Origin: Thermoflexus hugenholtzii JAD2
GTDB taxonomy: Bacteria > Chloroflexota > Dehalococcoidia > SHYB01
Direction of reading: 5' to 3'
Length of the DNA: 5,912 bases
NCBI GenBank assembly: GCA_945861815.1
Contig: CAMAVV010000110.1
Coordinates: 1-5,912 of the forward strand
Shown here: positions 1-5,680 of the stretch, in pieces
Numbering within the stretch: the first letter of the stretch is position 1
Layout: each line of letters opens with the position of its first letter
Notes under the pieces: model-generated
The model's input: only the letters and a program-made list of their open reading frames with translations
Database searches by the model: none
What the model was told of the DNA's origin: nothing
Translations under genes and position numbers: made by a program

Positions 1-116
1 GCGTGGCGGACTTGCCTGTCTGTCAGGGTGCCGCAGAGGCCTTCTTAGAGCGCTATCATTACCACCGTCCGCACCTAGGTCTCGGTTTACGCCCGCCCCT
101 CACGAAAGGAGCCTAA
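1..116 (+). CDS. 3' end of an integrase-core (DDE) transposase, partial
   Basis: Reading from position 3 gives 37 codons ending at TAA (114-116). The distal part reads YHYHRPHLGLGLRPP, which is the classic C-terminal signature of the retroviral-integrase-type transposase core found in IS3 and IS481 family elements (consensus like YNHHRPHxxLGxxxP). The catalytic DDE residues would lie beyond the left edge, so neither activity nor family can be settled. The gene runs toward rplI and stops 36 bp before the rplI -35 box. I see no clear terminal inverted repeat or target-site duplication that would mark the right end of the element. It could be an intact insertion sequence cut by the window edge or a decayed remnant. 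Confidence 0.72.
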   Translation, partial: VADLPVCQGAAEAFLERYHYHRPHLGLGLRPPLTKGA

Positions 117-154
117 CGACTGTCGGATTTCTACGGAGAATATAACGGCTCCTT
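106..154. repeat. 8-bp inverted repeat flanking the transposase stop
   Basis: AAGGAGCC at 106-113 is matched by its exact reverse complement GGCTCCTT at 147-154, leaving a 33-nt interval. The left arm lies in the last transposase codons and the right arm touches the -35 box of the rplI promoter. There is no T-run after the right arm, so it is not a standard intrinsic terminator. The long loop means it may be chance. A smaller palindrome, CGACTGTCG at 117-125, sits inside the interval. Confidence 0.3.
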
Positions 155-181
155 GTCCTGAAGCCTGTCCTCTCTTATAAT
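153..181 (+). promoter_or_regulatory. sigma70-type promoter of the rplI-dnaB operon
   Basis: TTGTCC (153-158) and a perfect TATAAT (176-181) are separated by 17 bp, the optimal housekeeping spacing. The -35 box matches consensus at 4 of 6 positions. Transcription would start near 188, giving a leader of about 45 nt before the rplI ATG. No riboswitch or protein-binding hairpin is evident in that leader. This is the only strong promoter I see upstream of the five plus-strand genes. Confidence 0.75.
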
Positions 182-218
182 GGACTGCGTCTCTCGTCTT
201 CCCCTTTCTATCGACTTT

Positions 219-225
219 AGGATGG
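219..225 (+). promoter_or_regulatory. rplI ribosome binding site (decides the start)
   Basis: AGGATGG lies 7 nt before the ATG at 233. The alternative in-frame GTG at 227 is only 1 nt away from this motif, too close to use it. The site therefore supports the ATG at 233, which also gives the family-typical N-terminus MKV. Confidence 0.7.
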
Positions 226-232
226 TGTGTCT

Positions 233-832
233 ATGAAGGTTCTCTTTATCCAAGATGTGATGGGCACGGCCTACGCAGGCGATGTCAAGGAAGTGAAGCC
301 CGGCTTTGCCCGGAACTTCCTCCTTCCCCAGAAGCTCGCCGTGCGCGCCACCGCCGACCAGATGAATCGAGTGAAGGGTCTCCAGTCTGCGGCCTCCAAG
401 CGCAAGGTGGTTGCCGAGACCGATATGAAGCAGATGGCCGATAAGCTCAGCAGCACCACGATCACGATCATCGCGCGCGCAGGCCGCAACGATCGCCTCT
501 ACGGCTCCATCACCAACGCCATGGTCGCCGAGGAGATATCCAAGGTCGCAGGCAGGCCCATCGACCGCCGCCGTCTCATCATGGACCCCATCCGCACCTT
601 AGGCAGCTTCAGCGTGCCGGTGAAGCTCTTCCAAGGCATCGAGCCAAAGGTGAAGGTGTCCGTCGTTGCCTCAGGCGAGGCTGTGGAAGAGCCGACGGCC
701 GAGGAAGTCCTTCAGTCGCTCGAAGGTGAGAAGGCGGAGAAGCCCGGGAAGCCCGAGAAGAAGAAGAGGCCGGAGGCCAAGGCCAAGGCAGCCGAGGCCC
801 CCGCCGAAGAAGAAGCCACAGCCGCCAGCTAA
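233..832 (+). CDS. rplI: 50S ribosomal protein L9 with extended charged C-terminus
   Basis: L9 is a 23S rRNA-binding protein of the large subunit, with two globular domains joined by a long helix. The N-terminal domain is clear: MKVLFIQDV, then GDVKEVKPGFARNFLLP, the rRNA-binding signature. A helical linker follows, then a C-terminal domain around residues 85-148 (LYGSITNAMVAEEI through KVKVSVV). The usual length is about 148-150 residues; this protein has 199. The last 45-50 residues are low-complexity and rich in K, E, P and A, probably disordered. The start was chosen at ATG 233, not GTG 227, from the Shine-Dalgarno spacing and family alignment. It is the first gene of the operon, 9 bp before dnaB, matching the widely conserved rplI-dnaB neighbourhood. 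Identity is secure; the role of the tail is unknown. Confidence 0.96.
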   Translation: MKVLFIQDVMGTAYAGDVKEVKPGFARNFLLPQKLAVRATADQMNRVKGLQSAASKRKVVAETDMKQMADKLSSTTITIIARAGRNDRLYGSITNAMVAEEISKVAGRPIDRRRLIMDPIRTLGSFSVPVKLFQGIEPKVKVSVVASGEAVEEPTAEEVLQSLEGEKAEKPGKPEKKKRPEAKAKAAEAPAEEEATAAS

Positions 833-841
833 GGGGGCGCC

Positions 842-2221
842 GTGTACCCGAATCGATTGCCGCCCCAGGACCAGGAGGCGGAAGATGCGGTCATCGGCTC
901 CCTTCTGATCGACGGCCAGACTCTCCCTCGCATCGCCGTCTTCATCAAGGCCGATGACTTCTCCTCCGACCGCAATCGCGCCGCCTTCCAGTCGTGCGTC
1001 GCCCTCTTTGAACGCAGCGAGCCGATCAACCAGATCACCCTGACCCACGAGCTCCAGCGCCGTGGCGTCCTTGAAACGATGGGGGGCCCTGGGTTCATCG
1101 CCGCGCTCCTCGTCAAGGTCCCCACGTCGGCGCACATCGAGCACTACGCGCGCATCGTCCAGCGCACGTCGATGATGCGCCGACTCATCCGCGCCGCCGA
1201 GCTCATCGCCGACGTTGGCTACGAGAACAACCCGGATGTCGATACGGCGATCAGCAGGGCTGAGGACTTTATCTTCAAGTTGCGCCTCGGCGATGGCAGC
1301 CGCGACTTCGTCCATATCCGCGATGTTCTCGACACCTATCTCGAAGAGAAGAAGCTGACCACGCGAACGCGCCCCGACGCGCCGACGCAGATCCCCACGA
1401 ACTACATCGACCTCGACCGTCTGCTTGGTGGCCTCCAGCGCTCCGACCTCATCATCCTGGCGGCGCGCCCCAGCATCGGCAAAAGCAGCCTTGCGCTCAA
1501 TATGGCCTACAACGCCTCGAAAAAATCAGGCGCGCATGTGGGCATCTTCAGCCTGGAGATGGGCAAAGAGCAGCTCGTCGACCGCCTCATCTCCAGCATC
1601 TCGCGCATCGAGTCGACGCGGTTGCGCCAGTTCCGTCAGGGCGACCACCCGGAGGCGGATGAGACAGCGCTCCACCAGGCCATCGGCGAACTGGCCGAGC
1701 TGCCCATCTGGATCGACGATACGCCGCTGCTGACGGTGGTGGAGATGCGCAGCAAGGCGCGCCGCCTGCATATGGAGGCCGGCCTTGACTTTCTCATCGT
1801 CGACTATCTGCAGCTTATGCAAGGCGAACCGACGCAGAGTTTTTCCACCAACCGCACCCAGGAATTGAGCGTCATCACGCGCTCCCTCAAGGGCCTGGCC
1901 CGCGACTTGGATGTGCCGGTGCTGGCCCTCTCCCAGCTGCGCCGAGCCGTTGAACAGCGCCCCGGCCAGCGGCCCACGCTCTTCGACCTTCGCGAAAGCG
2001 GCAGCATCGAGCAGGATTCCGACGTGGTGATGTTCATCCACCGGGAGGACAAGATCATCGCAGAGGAGGAGTGGGATAAGCTGCACCCGGACATGCCATA
2101 CCCCAAGGGGATTGCGGAGCTCATCGTGGAGAAGCACCGCCACGGCCCTACGGGGAAGGTGCAACTCTTCTTCGACGAAAAGACGACGACCTTCAAAAAC
2201 GCATTCGTTCGCGTGCGGTAA
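842..2221 (+). CDS. dnaB: replicative DNA helicase DnaB
   Basis: This is the hexameric ring helicase that unwinds DNA at the replication fork and binds primase and loader proteins. The N-terminal domain (about residues 5-105) opens with the typical LPPQDQEAEDAVIGSLL. The RecA-like motor domain follows. Walker A is ARPSIGKSS (208-216, Lys214). SLEM (237-240) carries the catalytic-type Glu239. Walker B is LIVDYLQLM, with Asp321. Then come SQLRRAVEQR, starting at Ser364, and the signature DLRESGSIEQDSDVVMFIHRED. Its 459 residues are normal for the family and no intein interrupts it. The GTG start at 842 is preceded by AAGGGGG at 831-837, which overlaps the rplI stop, suggesting coupled translation. 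The next gene begins 6 bp after its stop. DnaB usually reads PSMGKT at Walker A; the differences here are conservative. Confidence 0.97.
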   Translation: MYPNRLPPQDQEAEDAVIGSLLIDGQTLPRIAVFIKADDFSSDRNRAAFQSCVALFERSEPINQITLTHELQRRGVLETMGGPGFIAALLVKVPTSAHIEHYARIVQRTSMMRRLIRAAELIADVGYENNPDVDTAISRAEDFIFKLRLGDGSRDFVHIRDVLDTYLEEKKLTTRTRPDAPTQIPTNYIDLDRLLGGLQRSDLIILAARPSIGKSSLALNMAYNASKKSGAHVGIFSLEMGKEQLVDRLISSISRIESTRLRQFRQGDHPEADETALHQAIGELAELPIWIDDTPLLTVVEMRSKARRLHMEAGLDFLIVDYLQLMQGEPTQSFSTNRTQELSVITRSLKGLARDLDVPVLALSQLRRAVEQRPGQRPTLFDLRESGSIEQDSDVVMFIHREDKIIAEEEWDKLHPDMPYPKGIAELIVEKHRHGPTGKVQLFFDEKTTTFKNAFVRVR

Positions 2222-2227
2222 ACGCCC

Positions 2228-2950
2228 ATGGCCGCCTTTCAGGGCTTTCCTGATTTTGCCAAGAAGACGCCTCTTCCTAATCTGTTCTTCAGTAGTATCC
2301 TTCCGCTCATCGACGACCTTGTTGAACTCAAGGTGACATTGCATGTATTCTGGCTCCTCGTGTGGAAGAAAGGGCCGTACCGGTTCGCCACAGCGAAGGA
2401 ACTTGGCGCAGACCTGGACCTGATGTCGGGCCTGGCGCTGGAGGAGAAGGACCCGGCGAAGGAGCTATCGCGAGGGCTAGGGCGGGCTGTAGCGAGAGGC
2501 ACCCTGCTGCGATTAGACCTGGAGAAGAACGGCACAGGCGACGAACTCTATTTCATCAACACACCGGCAGACCAGCGGGTTATCGACCAGGTGCGCAAGG
2601 GACAGATCGACCTTGGCGCCATGCCGAAGGCGCAACCCCTGGCGGAAGCGGCATCGGCCAAGCGCACGATATTTGAGTTGTACGAACGGAACATCGGGCT
2701 GCTGACGCCGCTTATCGCGGAGGAGCTGAAAGAGGCGGAGACGGAATATCCGGCGGAGTTTATCGAAGAGGCCTTTCGCGAGGCGGTGCGGCTGAATAAG
2801 CGAAGCTGGCGATATATCCAGCGAATCTTGGAGAACTGGCAAGAGCAAGGGCGGTTCAGTGGAAAGTATCAAGGACGTTCTCAAAAAGTACGGGCTGACG
2901 AACAGCCCCGAGAATATAAGGGCGGTTACATCGTCAAGCGCCGGGGCTAG
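2228..2950 (+). CDS. DnaD-domain primosome/helicase-loading protein
   Basis: The 240-residue product fits the DnaD/DnaB-like replication initiation family of Gram-positive bacteria, whose members remodel DNA and help recruit the helicase loader. Residues about 18-115 look like the N-terminal winged-helix part (LPLIDDLVELKVTLHVFWLL, then ATAKELGADLDL). Residues 148-208 are the C-terminal DnaD domain: IFELYERNIGLLTP, an acidic helix, then RSWRYIQRILENWQEQG, which carries the family's YIxxILxxW motif. A basic tail ending GGYIVKRRG follows. The ATG at 2228 has no clear Shine-Dalgarno site, but it lies 6 bp after the dnaB stop, so re-initiation by coupling is likely. The last 30 codons overlap the next gene in another frame. 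Its position between the helicase and an AAA+ loader supports a replication role; prophage relatives exist, but the rplI-dnaB context argues for a chromosomal housekeeping gene. Confidence 0.87.
   Translation: MAAFQGFPDFAKKTPLPNLFFSSILPLIDDLVELKVTLHVFWLLVWKKGPYRFATAKELGADLDLMSGLALEEKDPAKELSRGLGRAVARGTLLRLDLEKNGTGDELYFINTPADQRVIDQVRKGQIDLGAMPKAQPLAEAASAKRTIFELYERNIGLLTPLIAEELKEAETEYPAEFIEEAFREAVRLNKRSWRYIQRILENWQEQGRFSGKYQGRSQKVRADEQPREYKGGYIVKRRG
2847..2851 (+). promoter_or_regulatory. Shine-Dalgarno site for the AAA+ loader, inside the DnaD-like gene
   Basis: AAGGG lies 7 nt before GTG 2859, within the codons for the end of the DnaD domain. It supports the upstream GTG start and hence the 92-bp overlap. 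The next in-frame GTG, at 2994, would remove the first CxxC pair of the zinc module. Confidence 0.55.
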
Positions 2951-4283
2951 CAGTGACGCCGGCCTCTGCCCGCGATGCGGCGGCATCGGCTGGGTGCGCA
3001 AGGACGTGCCGCTGAACGACCCCGAGTTCGGGAGGCTCTTCCCGTGCCAGTGCCTGCTGGCCGAACAGGAGGCCAAGCGTCCCGACCGCCTAGCGCGCTA
3101 CAGCAACCTTGGCTCGCTGACCAACGTCACCTTCGCCGCCCTCGATGAGCAGTTCAACACGGGGAAAGAGCCTGAGGGCGCGACGCTCTTCCTCGCCACC
3201 GCCGTTGCCGTTGCCAAGAAGTATGCCGCCGATCCACAAGGGTGGCTCGTCATCATGGGGCCGCCAGGCACTGGGAAGACGCGCCTAGCCGCCGCAATCG
3301 CCAACGAGCGCATGCGCCAAGGCGACCCTGTCCTTTTTATCTCTGCCGCCGATCTGCTGGACCATCTGCGCGCCACCTATGCCCCCAACAGCGATATCGC
3401 CTATGACGAACTCTTCGAGCAGGTGCGCAGCGCTTCCTTGCTTATCCTGGACGACGTTGGTTATGAGAGTCCCACGCCCTGGGCCTTGGAGAAGCTGAAT
3501 CAGATTCTTGGCCACCGCTATAACAACCGCCTCTCCACCATCGTTACTACTGACGGTCCCCTGGAGAAGCTGGACGACCGCCTGAGCGCGCGCCTCGGCG
3601 ACCCGGGCATCAGCCAGATCGTGGCCCTGGCGCGCAAGCCTGGACACAGCGCCCACGGCACGGAGCGGCTGGACATCGTCCTCCCCAGGCTCTCCTTCGA
3701 GACCTTTGACCCTGATGGCATGGACCTGAAGGGGCCGCTGCGCGATAACTTGCACGAGGCGCACAACCTGGCGAAGGGCTATGCGAAGAACCCGGAAGGC
3801 TGGCTCGTCCTTATCGGCGGGAGCGGCTGCGGCAAGACGCACCTGGCGATGGCCATTGCCAACGAACGGCGCAAGCGCGGGGACGACGTCCTCTTTGTCC
3901 TTGTCCCTGACTTCCTGGACTTCCTCCGCTCGAACCTCTCCAGGGAGAAAGAGGCTGGCCCTGCCTATGAGATATTCGACCGGGTGAAGCGCGCCGGGCT
4001 TCTCATCCTGGACGACTTTATGGAGGCATCCTCGTCGCCGTGGGTGCAGGAGAAGATGGACCTGCTGCTGAACTATCGCTCGCTGAACGAGCTTCGAACG
4101 GTCATCACGTCGCGGATGGTTCCCGATGAGATGGATGAGCGCATCCGTTCGCGGATCAACGACCCCCGGCTGAGCAACGTCTTTGAGATACGCGTCGGCG
4201 ACTACCGGACAGGCCGGGAAAAGCCGCCGCAAACGTCACATCAATCCACCAGGCAGAAGCCGCGCGGGCGAGCCTCCCAATAG
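2859..4283 (+). CDS. zinc-finger helicase loader with two tandem DnaI/DnaC-like AAA+ domains
   Basis: The 474-residue product combines a short N-terminal region, a four-cysteine zinc module (C37-P-R-C40 and C63-Q-C65, as in DnaI-type loaders) and two homologous AAA+ ATPase domains of the DnaC/DnaI/IstB group. Domain 1 (about 90-262) has Walker A GPPGTGKT (134-141), Walker B LLILDD (194-199) and a candidate arginine finger in RLSAR (241-245). Domain 2 (about 277-455) has GGSGCGKT (320-327), LLILDD (381-386) and RIRSR (428-432). Matching stretches such as GWLV, AIANER, LLILDD and EK recur about 186 residues apart, showing internal duplication. DnaC and DnaI usually have about 245-310 residues and one ATPase domain. 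A basic tail follows residue 455. The likely role is ATP-dependent loading of DnaB onto single-stranded DNA. IstB transposition helpers are related, but the zinc module and dnaB neighbourhood favour a loader. The GTG start is inferred. Confidence 0.85.
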   Translation: MESIKDVLKKYGLTNSPENIRAVTSSSAGASSDAGLCPRCGGIGWVRKDVPLNDPEFGRLFPCQCLLAEQEAKRPDRLARYSNLGSLTNVTFAALDEQFNTGKEPEGATLFLATAVAVAKKYAADPQGWLVIMGPPGTGKTRLAAAIANERMRQGDPVLFISAADLLDHLRATYAPNSDIAYDELFEQVRSASLLILDDVGYESPTPWALEKLNQILGHRYNNRLSTIVTTDGPLEKLDDRLSARLGDPGISQIVALARKPGHSAHGTERLDIVLPRLSFETFDPDGMDLKGPLRDNLHEAHNLAKGYAKNPEGWLVLIGGSGCGKTHLAMAIANERRKRGDDVLFVLVPDFLDFLRSNLSREKEAGPAYEIFDRVKRAGLLILDDFMEASSSPWVQEKMDLLLNYRSLNELRTVITSRMVPDEMDERIRSRINDPRLSNVFEIRVGDYRTGREKPPQTSHQSTRQKPRGRASQ

Positions 4284-4286
4284 CCT

Positions 4287-4610
4287 ATGGCCGCATATTG
4301 CGTCTTTTGCGAAATCATCGCGCGCCGCTCGCCAGGGACGATCCGTTACGAGGATGACGAGGTCATCGTCATCGAAAACATATTGCAGTGGGCGCCTGTG
4401 ATGCTTCTCGCGATGCCGAAGAGTCATATGGCCCAGCAAGAGCTATGGAAGAACCTGGGGCGCGTTGGCGAGGTGGCGATCCAGATGGGCGAGAAGTTTT
4501 GCCCCAACGGCTACCGCCTCATCACGAACGTGGGGCACGACGCGATGCAAAGCCAGGACCACGCCCATGTGCACATCCTGGGCGGCTATTACCTGGGGCA
4601 CTACGCCTAA
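4287..4610 (+). CDS. HIT-family (histidine triad) nucleotide-binding protein
   Basis: This 107-residue cytosolic protein has the hallmarks of the HINT branch, which hydrolyse or bind purine nucleotides such as AMP-lysine or AMP-amine conjugates. The N-terminal CVFCEII supplies the frequent Cys5/Cys8 zinc pair. The histidine triad is H92-A-H94-V-H96-I-L, with the central histidine the expected nucleophile. The preceding YRLITNVGHDAMQSQDH matches the usual approach to the active site. Length is normal for HINT proteins. The ATG lies 3 bp after the stop of the AAA+ gene, so it is probably co-transcribed and last in the operon. The substrate is unknown and its link with replication may be only positional. 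Confidence 0.92.
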   Translation: MAAYCVFCEIIARRSPGTIRYEDDEVIVIENILQWAPVMLLAMPKSHMAQQELWKNLGRVGEVAIQMGEKFCPNGYRLITNVGHDAMQSQDHAHVHILGGYYLGHYA

Positions 4611-4613
4611 GCG

Positions 4614-4670
4614 TCAGTTGAACCCGTGTACCGCCACCGCGTTCTCCCAGGCGATCTTGGCTTTACGAAT
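4614..4670 (-). pseudogene. possible amidohydrolase C-terminal remnant
   Basis: Read on the minus strand, the gap between the HIT gene and the SDR contains IRKAKIAWENAVAVHGFN followed by TGA (4616-4614). The pattern K-I-x-W-E-N-A-x-x-x-x-G-F/L-stop closely resembles the final helix of metal-dependent amidohydrolases of the amidohydrolase_2 group (often like RKIFWENAARLYGL). Upstream, the frame continues only as the out-of-frame shadow of the SDR, so no gene body remains. The simplest reading is a fossil 3' end left after the SDR region replaced the rest of the gene. It overlaps the SDR stop by 8 bp. The segment is short, so chance resemblance is possible. Confidence 0.38.
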
Positions 4671-5469
4671 CCGCTTTTTGCAGGCTGAATGGATATGTGG
4701 CCATGACGCCGCCATCGACGACGACGGTCTGGCCTGTGACGTAGGCCGCTAGATCAGAGAGCAAGAAGAGCGCCACGCTTGCGATCTCTTCCGTCTTGCC
4801 GATGCGCCCCAGGGGAATGATGCCGTTGAAACGTTTGATATCAGCCTCGCTGTAGCCTGGTGCGCTACGCTCCGTCATGATGGTCCCAGGGGCGATGCTG
4901 TTGACGCGGATGCCTTTATTGCCGTACTCCAAGGCGAGGGTGCGCGTGAGGCTGATCAGCCCTGCTTTTGCTGCGCCATAGGCGGCATGACGCGGTGCGC
5001 TCAGCAGGCCATTCACCGAGGAGATGCTGAGAAAAGAGCCTGGCACGCCGCGTTTGACGTAATGGTTCATCGCCGCCTTTGCCAAGAGGAAGGCGTGGGT
5101 AAGGTTGAGGTTGAGGAGCTTCTCCCAATCGGCCTCCTTGGTCTCTCCGGCGTTCACCCAGGGGGCGATGCCTTGTTGGCCGCCGATGACGGTCACCATT
5201 GAGTCGAAGCCGCCCCAGCGCGCGGTTACTTCGCTGACGACGCGGTCGACTTCTTTCGAGTCAGTGACGTTGGCGGCCAGGCTCATGACCCCGGTGCCTT
5301 GCGCTGAGACGTCGCGGGCGGCCTTATCGGCGCGGGCCTTATCGAGATCGACGATGGCGACGCGGCCGCCAGCCTCGGCGATGGCTTGTGCGATGGCGAG
5401 GCCCATGCCTGCGCCGCCGCCCGCGACGATGGCCGTTTTCCCCGTCATGCGTAGTCTTTCGAGGTACAT
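4663..5469 (-). CDS. short-chain dehydrogenase/reductase (SDR), complete
   Basis: This is a classical SDR of 268 residues, a normal length, with a Rossmann fold for NAD(P)-dependent oxidation or reduction of an alcohol/carbonyl. The cofactor motif is AGGGAGMG (residues 16-23), where the usual leading Thr is Ala. Asp41 at the end of strand 2 (IVDLD) favours NAD(H) over NADP(H). Asn122, Ser150/151, Tyr164 and Lys168 (YGAAK) form the expected catalytic set. The usual NNAG is replaced by VIGG (94-97). The C-terminal YVTGQTVVVDGG is typical. The start is ATG at 5469 because GGAGG lies 5 nt upstream; an in-frame ATG at 5508 would add 13 residues not seen in SDRs. It converges on the HIT gene and diverges from another SDR. 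The substrate cannot be told. Confidence 0.93.
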   Translation of the reverse strand: MYLERLRMTGKTAIVAGGGAGMGLAIAQAIAEAGGRVAIVDLDKARADKAARDVSAQGTGVMSLAANVTDSKEVDRVVSEVTARWGGFDSMVTVIGGQQGIAPWVNAGETKEADWEKLLNLNLTHAFLLAKAAMNHYVKRGVPGSFLSISSVNGLLSAPRHAAYGAAKAGLISLTRTLALEYGNKGIRVNSIAPGTIMTERSAPGYSEADIKRFNGIIPLGRIGKTEEIASVALFLLSDLAAYVTGQTVVVDGGVMATYPFSLQKADS

Positions 5470-5474
5470 ATTTT

Positions 5475-5479
5475 CCTCC
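5475..5479 (-). promoter_or_regulatory. Shine-Dalgarno site of the minus-strand SDR
   Basis: On the minus strand GGAGG is followed by AAAAT and then ATG (5469-5467), an optimal arrangement. It fixes the start 13 codons inside the longest open frame. Confidence 0.75.
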
Positions 5480-5552
5480 GTGACAAGATAAGGGAATAGG
5501 CACTCCAATAGTACATCGGAGGGGCGCTTAATAGGCAGCGCTTGTGTTTGGG

Positions 5553-5579
5553 CGACTCTATTTGCCGAGACAAGAGTCG
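5553..5579. promoter_or_regulatory. inverted repeat in the divergent SDR intergenic region
   Basis: CGACTCT (5553-5559) and AGAGTCG (5573-5579) are perfect reverse complements separated by 13 bp. The repeat lies near the middle of the 211-bp gap between two divergently transcribed SDR genes, a place where a dimeric regulator could control both. No T-run follows on either strand, so a terminator is unlikely. A GCGCTT direct repeat (5524-5529 and 5538-5543) is also present. I found no convincing -35/-10 pair for either gene in this gap; TACACT at 5643-5648 is a possible -10 for the plus-strand gene but lacks a good -35. Confidence 0.35.
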
Positions 5580-5680
5580 TCAGATCTTTGCCATCCGTCG
5601 GCGGTGCGATGCAGCCCTCTACCTTTCAGCGCCTTGTAACGCTACACTCCCATCGCTAGGCATGGCTATGAGAGGCGTGG

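Noticed and set aside
227..232. GTG start two codons upstream for rplI
   Set aside because: It is too close to AGGATGG and adds residues before the conserved MKV start of L9.
671..1315. Minus-strand open frame of 214 codons across the rplI/dnaB junction
   Set aside because: Antisense to two certain genes. Its Leu/Gly-rich end is simply the complement of the K/E-rich L9 tail.
1463..1830. Intein in dnaB
   Set aside because: DnaB is a common intein host, but Walker A to Walker B reads continuously and total length is normal.
1526..2344. Minus-strand open frame of 272 codons
   Set aside because: It is mostly antisense to the conserved DnaB motor domain, with no family motif; a shadow frame.
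3285..4232. Minus-strand open frame of 315 codons
   Set aside because: It lies entirely opposite the AAA+ loader, whose two ATPase motif sets are unmistakable. The antisense frame has no recognisable domain and is explained by GC-rich codon bias.
4611..4662. Bidirectional terminator between the convergent HIT and SDR genes
   Set aside because: CCAGGCGATCTTGG is only a weak imperfect palindrome and no stable stem with a T-run is present.
5470..5508. 13-residue N-terminal extension of the minus-strand SDR
   Set aside because: An ideal GGAGG site precedes the internal ATG at 5469, and SDRs start shortly before the first strand.
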